A DNA stretch of 64,000 nucleotides from Bacillus sp. RAR_GA_16. GTDB taxonomy: Bacteria; Bacillota; Bacilli; Bacillales; Guptibacillaceae. Positions 18,610 through 27,748 of the stretch are shown here, in pieces. Position numbers and translations under genes: made by a program. Position 1 is the first letter of the stretch. Each line of letters starts with the position of its first letter. Under the pieces are notes generated by a model. It was not told the origin of the DNA. It did no database searches and saw only the letters and a program-made list of their open reading frames with translations. Where the stretch lies: contig NZ_JAIUKZ010000001.1 of the NCBI RefSeq assembly GCF_020165985.1, positions 62,001 to 126,000 on the forward strand, in the 5' to 3' direction.

Positions 18610-21600
18610 TTACTTCATCCCCTCAACAACCTTCTCACTTACAGCACTTTCGCCACCAAGGATCGTGAATGTATCTGCATTTAACCCTTCTAACGCTTCT
18701 GCTGTTTCTGCCGGTAGTTCATTCGGTTTCACAAGAAGCATTGCCGCATCTTGCTTTGCCGCAAGAACGGATCCTGTTAAGGCATCAGCGAAATCCATGC
18801 CGGTTGCCACAAAGACATGCGTGGATGGATTCAATTCCGTCGCGATCGATGCCGCGGTTCCAAAACGATTTTCACCTGCATAGCGTTTGGCATCTGGCAA
18901 CTCACCCATCACCTTCTTGCTAATGACAGCCTCGCCACCAGCGACAATCGTGTGATCAACACTACGAAGGGCTACTTTGGTTGCATTTGGAACGACATCC
19001 TGTTTTGCAAATAAAATTGGGTAACCGTTCTCTGCTGCATAGGATGCGGCAGAAAGAGCATCTGGGAAGTTCATTCCATCTGCCACAATAGCTTTATCAG
19101 GGTTCCCCCCAAGGCTTGCTTGAATATTTGCCGCTGTTTCAAAACGATCGTCGCCATAGATTCGTTTTACTTTCAGATCAAGACCTTCTAACTGATAAGC
19201 AATAAACTTCGGTACGGCTGATGTTCCGCCAAGAATAATGGCTTTCTTTGCACCCAGACGCTTAATTTCATTGATAACCGACTTTTCAAGTCCCTTTTCA
19301 CGTGTTAACAGAATTGGTGCATCTACTTTATACGCGAGCGGTGCTCCGGCTAAAGCATCCGCAAAGTTATCTCCTCGAGCAATTACAACTGTATCTGCTT
19401 CGTCCCAGCCTTCTTTAGAGATTTCAACCGCTGTCGCATAACGATTGTCTCCAAACAACCTTACAGGCTCTTTCGCCTCTGCTTCCCCTACATCCGAAGT
19501 CACTTTCCACGTATAGCTCTTCGTATTCTTTCCAATCGCGCCCCCATCGTTATTAAAGATCGCAGATTTATTTTCTTCTGAAGGTTCAATCGTAATTGGA
19601 ATTTCATTTTCACCGTTTTCTAGCTTTACTTCATGAGTGAACGTCATATCCTCATTCACAGGCACTTTTTCACCATTAATTGTGAGGATTCCCTCTTTAA
19701 TAGCGTTTCCTTTAAAGGTCACCGTGTCCCCATCGACAACGGCTCCATTTTCCGGAGAGTTGACGACCACTGGCATGTCGATCCAACGAAGAATTTCATC
19801 TTGAACGACCATTTTATTGCTACCCTGGTTCGTTACCGTCACTTTCAGATCGGTGCCTTCCGCTCCGTAACCATAATAGCTCACATCATCATCTGACTTA
19901 TCGTTACGCGTGTGATCTGCAAGACCTTCCTGATCCCATGATTCCCCTTTTACATATTTGTACGTTAAAATCGTTCCTTCCGGGAACGACTTTTGGATCT
20001 CCCAGTCTGGTGACACCGCTCCGTTACGAGACATCTCCCATGCGCTTGTGCTCCAGCCATTTTGATCACCTGGCATCGTTACTTTCGCACTAAGCGGTGT
20101 ATCGTCTGGGGCGTGCACTTTAAATGTGACGTCGACCATGACAATATCTGGCGTGACCTTTACTTCATTGGAAGCGGTTTGGTTTCCAGCTTGATCATAT
20201 GCCACGATGCGATACGTATACGTCTTTCCGTTCTCTACAGCGAAATCGGTATAGGAGATCGCCTCTGCATCTTCTATTAGCTCAAGGATTTCGCCATTCC
20301 GCTCTACCGCTAAAAGATAGGCTCCATCAGCTGCTGCAAGCTTCCAGTTTAACGTCACTTGACCGGATTCTTTTAGAGGCTCCTCCAGTTGCACGGCATC
20401 TGCAGGGGCTTTCGTGTCCTCCTGATTTTGCGTGAACGTTACTTCTTCTGTGTTCGTCGTTTTCCAAGTCCCGCCGCGATCCGTTGAGAAGGCAAGTCGA
20501 TACGCATAGGTGCCTTTTTCGATTGGTCGGAAATCCGCTTTAAACTTGTTAAATGCGCCATCTTGGCCTGTGTATGTGGCCTTCGACTCGTGCCAATCGC
20601 CGTCACCATGTTTCACCTGAAGCTTGCCAATTAACCCTTCTGCAAGTCCCGATTCCGTAGCACCGTCAATTTTCACACCGGCTTCAATCTCAAATGTATT
20701 GGCTAGGTCGAGTACCTGGTCTTCGATGGTATTAACAGAAGAAATGTCATATTTTCCGTCTTTCCATTCGATGTGTGGAATGGTTGCTTCCACCGTTTCT
20801 ACCTTCACCGATTCATTTCCATCTTCATCAAGCGCCGTTACGGCAAAGAAGTAAGACTGACCGTTTGTTAATCCATCGACCGTGACTTCTTTCTGATCAG
20901 TTACGGTCACTTCTTCATACATCGCTCCTTGAAGCGTTGAGCGATACACTTTGTATTTTGCCGCCTCGCCTTTCCATGAAAGGGTAGCGCTCCCCTCTCC
21001 TGCATTTGCTTTCAAGTCTGTCGCTGCTTTCGGAAGTTCAAAATTCTGCCCTTGGTCCGCGACGAGCATACGACCTGTCATCGCAGGAATTGTCACAGAA
21101 ACCTTGCCATCTTTCACGGTTACGCTGTAATCCTTCATAAGGCCATCTGTAAACGAAATCTTATTTTTCACAACGTCTTTTACATCGAGCTCGATCGTTT
21201 GCGCTTTGCTGCCGCGGTTCACTGCAATAATGGCTGCACCGTCTTTACTCGTACGCGCGAATGCATAGACATCGCCGTCTGCATGTAGCGTTGTGAGCTT
21301 TCCATAAGCTAAAAGATCAGCATGTTTCGTACGAACTGCACCTGCTGTTTGATAGTGCTTGATTAAGTCTGCATTCTCCTCACCCCACGGATAAGTGCGG
21401 CGATCATCTGGATCCTTTGAACCCGTTACGCCAGCTTCATCACCATAGTAAATCGTCGGGGCACCCGGGTAACCCATTTGAAGCACGGCTGCTAGCTTTA
21501 AACGCTGCACGCCAAGCTCATGATTGTAATTCGGATCAAACTCTGCACGCTCATACGTATCTGTTCCGCCTCCAAGGACGTAAATTGCACGTGGCGTATC

Positions 21601-24121
21601 GTGGGAACCCATTAAATTCATGAGCGCATGAAACGCCTCATCAGGATAATCCTCCTGTACAGCCATTAGTTTCTCGTCTGCACTCGCTGCATTCCCATTT
21701 TTTAAGAAATCGAGAATCGCTCCTTCAAATCGGTAGTTCATCACCGAATCATATTGATCACCAAGGAAGTACTTTGAAGCATCATCCCAGATTTCACCAA
21801 GGATCAATGGCTCTTCTCCTTCTTTCAATGTTGCTCCGGCACCGGCCATGTCTTCAGACTTTAATTCATCACGGAACTCACGCCAAAATTCCATATCCAC
21901 TTCATTCGCCACATCAAGGCGCCAACCGGACGCACCGTTTGTTAACCATGACTTAGAGGCGGAATCTTTGTCATACATAATGTAATCGGCAAATTTTTCA
22001 TTGTTTAACTCGCTATCATAATCAACAGCATCGCCTTCAATGCTTTTGATTTCAGGAAGGGAATCATAGCCCCACCAAGCCTGGTAATCATAGCGTTCCT
22101 TCCCGTTTTCATCGGTTACTTTTTCATTTTTAATGTTAAACCAGTTATGAAAGCCATATTCATCGTTAAACGTTTGTCCTTCTTTTTCAAGTTGTTGACG
22201 CGTTTCTGCTTTCGCGTCTTCTTCACTCATGCCCTTTTCATTCATGAGGTCATAAATGCGAGACCAGTATTCATAAGCACCAACTACTTTATATTTCCCG
22301 TAACGGTCAAAATAGATGGAGTCATCACCAACGTGATTAAATACCCCGTCCATAATGAGATGCATGTCTCGTTTTTCAAGCTCATCTGTAAAAGCTTTAA
22401 ATTCTTCCGGTGTGCCAAACATCGGGTCAACCGTTTTCCAATCCGTTGCATCATATTTGTGATTTGACGCTGCCTTCGCAATTGGGTTTAAATAGAGCGT
22501 ATTAACACCAAGGGATTGAATGTAATCAAGCTTTTGCTGAATTCCTTTAAGATCACCACCAAAGAAATCATTGCTCCAAATCCCATCACCCTCGTAATCT
22601 GCGCTATCCGCAAGCCTCGGATTATCCGGAAGCTCTCCCCATTCCTGGTGCTCAATTGGTTCAGGACCTCGCGCCGTTTCCTTTGCATCGTCATTGTTTT
22701 TATTCCCATTGTTAAATCGATCCGGGAAAATTTGATACACCACAGCTTCTTTCATCCAGTCTGGCGTTTCATATCCTGGATCAAAGACTGTTAATTGATA
22801 GAGCTCTGCATTGGCATCAACCGCTTTACCAGCTTCCCCCTGTTTCGTATCTTCTCCGTACTCCGCTTTAGCTGAACCGTCACGGACAATGAATTTATAG
22901 CCGTAAAGTCCTTTTTCTTCTGGCGTTACTTTGGCTTCCCAGTAATCTTTTCCTTCTGAAGTAGCCGCCTTTTCCATTGAAACCACTTTGCTCGTACCTG
23001 TATTTTGATTCTTCATATAAAGATCGGCTTTTGTGAGATCATCTTTCTTCGCTTCTAGACGTAACGTTACCGTCTTTCCTACTGGTACAGCACCGAATGG
23101 AGCACGATAAGCTTCTTCCCATGAATTATGTAGAAGACTAGCTTTTGAAACGGCCCCATCTGATCCAGCCGCACTGTAATCTGTGCTCACTTCTTTCGTC
23201 TTTGTGTTAAAAAAGAACGTGACATCCGCTTTTTCGATCACATTCAGCTTTGCATTGTCTGTTGGATAATCTTCTCCCCATTGATCTCCAACTACAACTT
23301 TATATTCATAGTTTCCTTTTGGCACATTTGTTGAAAAGGAATAAACGTTATCAAAATTATCATCCGTGAAAAGAGCCGTTGACTGATCTGGACTCCACTC
23401 TGCTCCAGCATTAATGGCAGGCTGGATGGAACCCACTAGTCGTGGCTGCTTTTCACTAGGCGTATATGTTGTTGAATTTGCAATGGCATGCGTATCATCG
23501 TGATAATAAAAAGTTACTTTCGTTTTCTCAGTAAGCGTTAGTTTAAGGTTATTTCCCCCGTCACCATAGCTTTCTCCCCAAGACTGATTGATCGCTACTT
23601 TATATTCATAAGTCCCAGCCGGAAGTTCACCAGAGAATTCATAAAAGCCGTCTCCTTTTTCTTCCATCACCGTTTCTTCAGCGGCAGGGTCCCATTCCTT
23701 CGATGCACCAAGCTCGTCCTGCAAATCTCCTACTAATGTGACGATGCGGTCATCTGAGACTTCACCGATTGTAAACGTACTGTTATCGCTGCCATTTGGA
23801 TTTAAAGGATCTTTCATCCATTCATCTCCCACGATAAATTTGTACTGATGAAGGCCATCGGTTAAGTCATCGACCGTTACCTTCCAGATGCCATCTACCT
23901 TCTCCAGTGGGAGCGCTCCTTCCTGCCAATTAGTAAAATCACCGGCAACAAGGACGGACTCTTCGCTTCCATCTCCTTCAAAAATAAATGTAGCTGACGA
24001 TTCCGTCAATGACAGGACTAGATGCAGCCTTCACACCTACCGGGATTACCACAGCAAGCAGTTGAAGCACTAGCACGAGAACAAGTGACAGTGAAAGTTT
24101 TCTTCGATTACCCCTTTTCAT
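18610..24121 (-). CDS. Secreted GH13 amylopullulanase-like enzyme with three CWB2 repeats; frameshift after the signal peptide
   Basis: The continuous frame is 18610-24009 (1,799 codons, nominal TTG start at 24009 with no ribosome site). The true start is the ATG at 24121, with AGGGGGA upstream. It encodes a clear signal peptide (MKRGNRRKLSLSLVLVLVLQ, cleaved near VKAAS), but that frame hits TGA soon after SPVIDG. Losing one base in GACGGAATCG (24000-24007) would fuse the two. The mature part (numbered in the long frame) has a CBM48/AMPK-like module (~5-75), two X25-like modules (~88-270), a CBM34-like module (~290-395), a GH13 domain (~415-950: MDGVFNHVG, nucleophile in GWRLDVANE ~695, acid/base Glu in LGEIWDD ~739, SHDTPR ~803), FN3-like modules, a CBM20-like module (~1295-1415) and CWB2 repeats (~1515-1799). 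It should degrade alpha-glucans at the wall. Confidence 0.85.
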
Positions 24122-24144
24122 CCTTTTCCCCCTTATGCGAAATG

Positions 24145-24158
24145 TGAAAACGTTTGCA
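24145..24158. promoter_or_regulatory. cre-like site (CcpA operator) before the amylopullulanase
   Basis: TGAAAACGTTTGCA matches the loose catabolite-responsive consensus TGNAANCGNWNNCA and lies 24 bases upstream of the ATG at 24121. Repression by preferred sugars is expected for an alpha-glucan enzyme. Confidence 0.7.
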
Positions 24159-24223
24159 CAAAATCATAAAAGTAAGGAAACCGTTTGTCTCCCCAAAAAA
24201 ATAAGCCAATTGTTCCAAAATTA

Positions 24224-24237
24224 AGCAAACGCTTTCA
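24224..24237. promoter_or_regulatory. Second cre-like site, one mismatch
   Basis: AGCAAACGCTTTCA is a near-palindrome fitting the cre consensus except at one end position. It lies ~100 bases upstream of the amylopullulanase start. Confidence 0.5.
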
Positions 24238-24292
24238 CGCTCTATTTTGCCACAGGGTTTGGAAGGAATCAACTTATTTTTAGAATATTGTT

Positions 24293-24679
24293 TCATTTCT
24301 CGTATAATTCAATTGGGAGACCATCTGGATCGGCGAAGAATGTAAATCGCTTATTTGTGAGTTCATCCACTCTGATCTCTTCAAGTGTGGAGACACCCTT
24401 TTTCACTAACTGCTGAACCGTTTCTTCAAGATCCGTTACTTCAAAAGCCACATGTCTTAACCCTTTTGCTTCAGGATAACTTGGTCTCTCGGGAGCATCA
24501 GGAAATGAAAACAATTCAATTTGAGTATGTTCTCCTACTGCCAAATCAAGTTTATAGGAACCTCGTTCTTTCCGATACGTTTCTTCAATGATTGTTAAAC
24601 CTAGTGTATTTGTATAAAATTGCTTAGATCGTTCATAATCCGAACAGATAATGGCCACATGGTGCATCTTTGTAAACAT
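24293..24679 (-). CDS. VOC-family (glyoxalase I-like) metalloenzyme
   Basis: A 128-residue protein. The ATG at 24679 (MFTKMHHVAII) has GAGGTG 6 bases upstream; the GTG three codons earlier overlaps that ribosome site and was rejected. It has the paired beta-alpha-beta-beta-beta pattern of the vicinal oxygen chelate family, with candidate metal ligands His in MHHVAI, Glu in TQIELFSF, His in LRHVAFEV and Glu in LPIELYEK. It resembles lactoylglutathione lyase-type proteins such as GloA2, but the substrate cannot be assigned. It lies on the same strand as the SDR gene, whose stop is ~70 bases upstream of this start. Confidence 0.82.
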   Translation of the reverse strand: MFTKMHHVAIICSDYERSKQFYTNTLGLTIIEETYRKERGSYKLDLAVGEHTQIELFSFPDAPERPSYPEAKGLRHVAFEVTDLEETVQQLVKKGVSTLEEIRVDELTNKRFTFFADPDGLPIELYEK

Positions 24680-24747
24680 TTTCTTCACCTCAAACTAAAC
24701 CTTATTCCTACTAGTGGCCTGAGTCAATCAGAAATCCTCTTTCCTAC

Positions 24748-25515
24748 TTATAATAAGGACTCTGCCCCATCGACGTACATGGCCGTGCCTGTAACGTGAC
24801 TCGATGCATCCGAAGCTAGAAAATAAACGACATCAGCCACTTGTTCTGGAGATCCTGACTTTTTCTCAAGAGGATGACTTCCTTCTGGATACTCTACCGG
24901 TATTTCGATGTCTTTCACACTTTCTTTCTTATCAGTATTTTGTTCAATATTTGTTTCAATCGCTCCAGGACAGATGGCATTGACACGAATGCGGTATTGC
25001 GCAAGTTCAAGCGCTGCCATTTTCATAAAAGCAACCTGTCCTGCCTTTGATGTACTATAGGCCGACATCCCGAAGTTTGAAAACGTCCGATTCCCATTGA
25101 TTGAACTTGTAATAATCATGCTGCCTCCGTTTTCTTTCATATAAGGGATGGTGTGCTTTACCATCAAAAAGGTGCTGCGTAAATTCGTTTCAATCGTTTG
25201 ATCCCACTCGTCCACTTTCATCTCTTCAATCGGATTGAGCGTCCCGTTGATCCCCGCATTGTTAAATAAAATATCAATGCGTCCCCATTCTTCCATCACT
25301 GTTTGTAAGCCATATGTAACTCGTTGCTCGTCGGAGACATCAACATCTACTACGAACGCTTCGCCACCATCGTTGATAATCGCTTCCTTTACCTTTTCCG
25401 CTCGACTTTCTTTGAGGTCAAATAAACAAACTCGGATTCCTTCTTTTGCAAACCGCTTTGCTGTTGCCTCTCCAATTCCGGATCCTCCACCTGTCACAAT
25501 CGCTACTTTATTCAT
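24748..25515 (-). CDS. Short-chain dehydrogenase/reductase
   Basis: A 255-residue classical SDR using NAD(P)H. It has the cofactor motif TGGGSGIGEA (~8-17), a DVDVSD acidic segment after beta-4, NNAG (~87-90), catalytic Ser in ITSSIN (~138) and YSTSK (~153-157). The Asp in CLFDLKES at the end of beta-2 favours NAD over NADP (inference). ATG start at 25515 with AGGAGG upstream. The substrate is unknown. The C-terminal AMYVDGAESLL is the usual family ending. Confidence 0.85.
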   Translation of the reverse strand: MNKVAIVTGGGSGIGEATAKRFAKEGIRVCLFDLKESRAEKVKEAIINDGGEAFVVDVDVSDEQRVTYGLQTVMEEWGRIDILFNNAGINGTLNPIEEMKVDEWDQTIETNLRSTFLMVKHTIPYMKENGGSMIITSSINGNRTFSNFGMSAYSTSKAGQVAFMKMAALELAQYRIRVNAICPGAIETNIEQNTDKKESVKDIEIPVEYPEGSHPLEKKSGSPEQVADVVYFLASDASSHVTGTAMYVDGAESLL

Positions 25516-25582
25516 CTTCTCAACCTCCTTTTTTCTGCTTATTCCCGCTCACTCTTTTTTTAGACAATTTTTCCAAAATAAA

Positions 25583-25604
25583 AAGAGACCCTCAGAGGTC
25601 CCTT
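25583..25604 (-). terminator. Probable terminator of the acidic lipoprotein gene
   Basis: AAGAGACC pairs with GGTCCCTT (one mismatch) across CTCAGA, followed on the minus strand by TTTTATTTT. It overlaps the stop codon at 25603. Confidence 0.6.
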
Positions 25605-25896
25605 ACTGTTGCTCTTTCGTTTCATCGTTTGGCTGTTTTTCCATGTCGTCCATATCGCCTTCTTCCATATTCCCATCTTCATCTGGATCGCCTTCTTGCT
25701 TGCCATCTTTATTCATCGTATCGTCATCTTCTTGATCAATGGTTCCATCATCTTCATTTACATTCTCTTCATCCTCAGGTGCATCTTCTTGCATTTCTGG
25801 ATCTTCAACCGGTCCTTCTTCTTCATTTGCATCAGAACACGCTGTTAGGTTAAAAGCAAGTAGGCAGGTGAAAAAGGATAGCATCCACTTATTCAA
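25603..25896 (-). CDS. Small, strongly acidic lipoprotein of unknown function
   Basis: A 97-residue protein. The TTG start at 25896 has GAGGAGG 7 bases upstream. The signal peptide ends in lipobox LTAC (Cys ~20), so a membrane-anchored lipoprotein is predicted. The mature part is almost entirely Glu, Asp, Asn and Gln with Met and Pro and has no recognisable domain, so it is likely disordered. It lies beside the sin-like cluster, but no functional link is shown. Confidence 0.65.
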   Translation of the reverse strand: MNKWMLSFFTCLLAFNLTACSDANEEEGPVEDPEMQEDAPEDEENVNEDDGTIDQEDDDTMNKDGKQEGDPDEDGNMEEGDMDDMEKQPNDETKEQQ

Positions 25897-26246
25897 ATCA
25901 ATTCCTCCTCAAAAGTGTTTCTAATGCTATCTTTGCCATCATTATGAAAAATATGTAATTATCCACTTTACTATGAATGAGAAAGGATACAGTTTCCCAC
26001 GTTTACCTACAAAAAAAGCTATAATAAACTGTTATTTTTTTCAAAATTCTACACCTTTCGTAGGTTGAATGTCCTATGATGAAAGTAGTTACTTTCGTTA
26101 GGACTCGTTAATCGTACAGCGTATCCTCCAGAAAAGGGCAACCATTTTTGAAAAAAATTGGACGCAAAGTAAACAGATCTAAGGAAGATCCTTGCAGAGC
26201 TTCTATGATGGCTGTACTACCTGGAAAGACTTGAAGGAGGAGTTAT
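25897..26246. other. 350-base intergenic region carrying the riboswitch leader
   Basis: The left part holds the divergent promoter area of the acidic lipoprotein gene. An AT-rich stretch with TATAAT near 26012-26017 lies before the riboswitch, but no good -35 was found. The right part is the aptamer and ribosome site of the SinI-like gene. Confidence 0.5.
26119..26226 (+). ncRNA. Probable cyclic-di-GMP-I (GEMM-I) riboswitch
   Basis: The leader shows the GEMM order: AGGGCAACC, a hairpin capped by GAAAA, GGACGCAAAG, then a TCTAAGG...CTTCTATGATGGCTG second hairpin, closed by CCAG/CTGG. GEMM-I aptamers bind c-di-GMP. The GGAGG of the SinI-like gene begins ~11 bases past the closing CTGG, and CCTCC at 26125-26129 could pair with it, so translational control is plausible. 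No terminator lies between the aptamer and the ATG. The family call is from motif recognition only. Confidence 0.68.
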
Positions 26247-26366
26247 ATGGGCGTACATACTGAGAAAAAGCTTGATGACGAATGGGTTGAATTAATAAAG
26301 GAAGCGAAGGAACTTGGTATCTCGATTTCCGAGATTCAGTCATTTCTTCGTCATCAAAGTAACTGA
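26247..26366 (+). CDS. SinI-like antirepressor, 39 residues
   Basis: ATG at 26247 with GAAGGAGGAG 5 bases upstream. The protein MGVHTEKKLDDEWVELIKEA continues to a TGA at 26364-26366. It matches the SinI dimerisation helix pattern (LD-x-EWVELI-x-EAK-x-x-x-I-x-x-x-E-I-x-x-F/Y-L). SinI titrates SinR by heterodimerising through the same helical motif found in the C terminus of the SinR-like protein 112 bases downstream. It lies directly behind the riboswitch and ends at a terminator, so it appears to be a separate transcription unit from sinR. B. subtilis SinI is 57 residues; this one is shorter. Confidence 0.8.
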   Translation: MGVHTEKKLDDEWVELIKEAKELGISISEIQSFLRHQSN

Positions 26367-26370
26367 GGCA

Positions 26371-26398
26371 AAAGCGGCATATCCTTGTATGCCGCTTT
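26371..26398 (+). terminator. Rho-independent terminator of the SinI-like gene
   Basis: AAAGCGGCAT pairs with ATGCCGCTTT, followed by CGTTCTATTT. It begins 5 bases past the stop codon. Confidence 0.75.
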
Positions 26399-26416
26399 CG
26401 TTCTATTTACGGAACA
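26399..26416. promoter_or_regulatory. SinR-box-like inverted repeat before the first sinR-like gene
   Basis: CGTTCTATTTACGGAACA contains GTTC/GAAC arms like the SinR operator GTTCTYT. It matches 27750-27767 at about 15 of 18 positions and lies at nearly the same distance from its gene. Autoregulation is inferred. Confidence 0.55.
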
Positions 26417-26477
26417 AAAACATACTGGTATAATTAATGACAACAAAGAATTTTGTCGAAGCATCGGAGGGATAAAC

Positions 26478-26810
26478 GTGATCGGAGAAGAAGTTAAAAA
26501 ATATCGTTTACGTAAAGGGTTATCACTTTCAGAGTTAGCAGAACGTGCCAATGTCGCAAAATCCTATTTAAGTTCTATCGAGCGTAATATACAATCAAAT
26601 CCCTCTATTCAATTTTTAGACAAAATATCGAACGTTTTGGATGTTTCAGTCGAAGTACTCCTTCAGGGGGATGATCCGATTCATCAAAGTGAATTAGATT
26701 CTGAGTGGAAAAAGTTAGTGAAGGAAGCAATGGAATCTGGTGTAAGCAAAGATCAATTCAAGGAATTTCTTGAATTTAATAAATGGCGGGCGAAACAGGG
26801 ACCAAATTAA
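26478..26810 (+). CDS. SinR-like HTH repressor (paralogue 1)
   Basis: A 110-residue protein. The GTG start at 26478 has GGAGGG upstream, and the protein then aligns from MIGEEVKKYR with B. subtilis SinR. Residues ~1-65 are an HTH_XRE domain (LSLSELAERANVAKSYLSSI, SNPSIQFLDKI). Residues ~72-108 are the SinI-like helical dimerisation region (LDSEWKKLVKEAMESGVSK...FLEFNKW), which should pair with SinI-like partners. SinR represses matrix and biofilm operons. Of the two copies here, this is closer to B. subtilis SinR in the C-terminal part. Confidence 0.88.
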   Translation: MIGEEVKKYRLRKGLSLSELAERANVAKSYLSSIERNIQSNPSIQFLDKISNVLDVSVEVLLQGDDPIHQSELDSEWKKLVKEAMESGVSKDQFKEFLEFNKWRAKQGPN

Positions 26811-27120
26811 TAAAACTTCATGGAAGGGCCAACTTTCTGTTAGGCTCTTATTTAGTTTGTTACCACTCGTACAAACACAAGGTTAGTGACTTATGAAGCA
26901 ACAATTAATAACCCTCGTATTAAAATGGATTTTAACTGTTCTAGCTTGAACAGAACTCCACATAATAAGAGAGATCATTCATTTTTGGACATCAAGAAAA
27001 TAATAAGTGAACTCACTTCAATGAAAGCCCGCATGATTGAGTTAAATTCCCCCATTCGTTAGGGAACCATCGCGTAGATTAATGCTTGCAAGATAAAAAA
27101 ACGATATCACTCGTTTTCCT
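26811..27120. other. 310-base region between convergent genes; one 18-codon hydrophobic ORF
   Basis: A weak hairpin at ~26823-26852 may end sinR-1. A plus-strand ORF at 26893-26949 encodes MKQQLITLVLKWILTVLA with no convincing ribosome site. Its 3' end lies inside the perfect inverted repeat CTGTTCTAGCTTGAACAG (26936-26953). Nothing else is supported. Confidence 0.35.
27098..27117 (-). terminator. Short hairpin terminator after the small unknown gene
   Basis: AAAACGA/TCGTTTT stem with a 6-base loop, then TTTTATC on the minus strand, 4 bases past the stop at 27121. Confidence 0.5.
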
Positions 27121-27390
27121 TTACTCATAATGTTGAGAGATGGTTTGATTTTTTAGGATGTGACTCAGTTCCTCATACATCTTTTGTTCATCTGCCATCA
27201 GGCCTTTAATATCCTGCTCTTTATATTCAAGGCTATGAATTTTCTCGATAATAAAAGAAAGCTCACATTTACCTTTGTATTCATCATTGATATAAAGCTT
27301 AGCAATTTGATTATCGATCGTCATCACTTTTATCCTTTTACCTAAGATATAGGATACAAAAGTTCCATCACCTAACTTAATCACCATCAT
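27121..27390 (-). CDS. Small protein of unknown function, downstream of the second SinI-like gene
   Basis: Up to 89 residues. The GGAGG lies almost against the first ATG (27390), so the second ATG (27387) or the GTG at 27384 may be the true start. The N-terminal half is beta-rich (KLGDGTFVSYILGKRIKV, IAKLYINDEYKG); the C-terminal half is helical and charged. I do not recognise a family. The ribosome site overlaps the 3' end of the SinI-like gene, so the two are almost surely cotranscribed and translationally linked, which suggests a role in the same regulatory circuit. Confidence 0.6.
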   Translation of the reverse strand: MMVIKLGDGTFVSYILGKRIKVMTIDNQIAKLYINDEYKGKCELSFIIEKIHSLEYKEQDIKGLMADEQKMYEELSHILKNQTISQHYE

Positions 27391-27396
27391 TCCTCC

Positions 27397-27519
27397 TTAC
27401 TTTTTTGAGGAATTGATTAAAAATCGTTTCACTTCCTCCTTAGATAAACCGATATTTTTGGCGATTGACATAAGGGTCACCCATTCTTGATCCAATTTTT
27501 CGTCAGTATACGTTCTCAT
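27397..27519 (-). CDS. Second SinI-like antirepressor, 40 residues
   Basis: ATG at 27519 with AGGGGGATGGGGA upstream. The protein begins MRTYTDEKLDQEWVTLMSIA and ends FLINSSKK before TAA at 27397-27399. It has the SinI pattern LDQEWVTLM-x-x-AK-x-x-GLSKEEV-x-x-FL. It lies on the strand opposite to the two sinR-like genes and is divergent from the second. An AAAGAAC/GTTCTTT inverted repeat lies 43 bases upstream. Which SinR-like partner it binds is unknown. Confidence 0.8.
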   Translation of the reverse strand: MRTYTDEKLDQEWVTLMSIAKNIGLSKEEVKRFLINSSKK

Positions 27520-27561
27520 TCCCCATCCCCCTTATTAAATTCAGCAATAACCGACACGTAT

Positions 27562-27580
27562 AAAGAACGTTTTGTTCTTT
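27562..27580. promoter_or_regulatory. SinR-box-like inverted repeat before the second sinI-like gene
   Basis: AAAGAACGTTTTGTTCTTT contains two copies of the SinR consensus GTTCTYT in inverted orientation, 5 bases apart. Confidence 0.65.
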
Positions 27581-27748
27581 ATTTAGAATGTACATCTAAT
27601 ATAGTCTTATTTTGGAAGTTTAAAAAGATTTAAAATTCTTTGTTTTTAGGGAATTTCCCTAGTAAATCTCTTAATTACTAATATTTCCTCTCTCAATCTT
27701 AATTTTCCGTTAATTTTCTCAAACATCTAGTTCATAAAATCTATGACT

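Noticed and set aside
18519-21100. Several 60-90 codon plus-strand ORFs opposite the amylopullulanase
   Set aside because: No ribosome sites, and the opposite strand encodes clear FN3, CBM20-like and CWB2 domains.
24007-24009. TTG at 24009 as the true start of the amylopullulanase
   Set aside because: No ribosome site and no signal peptide, while a signal peptide with both lies just upstream in another frame.
26119-26226. Leader considered as a c-di-AMP or SAM riboswitch
   Set aside because: The GGGCAACC...GAAAA...GGACGCAAAG order fits GEMM-I better, and ydaO-type conserved blocks were not seen.
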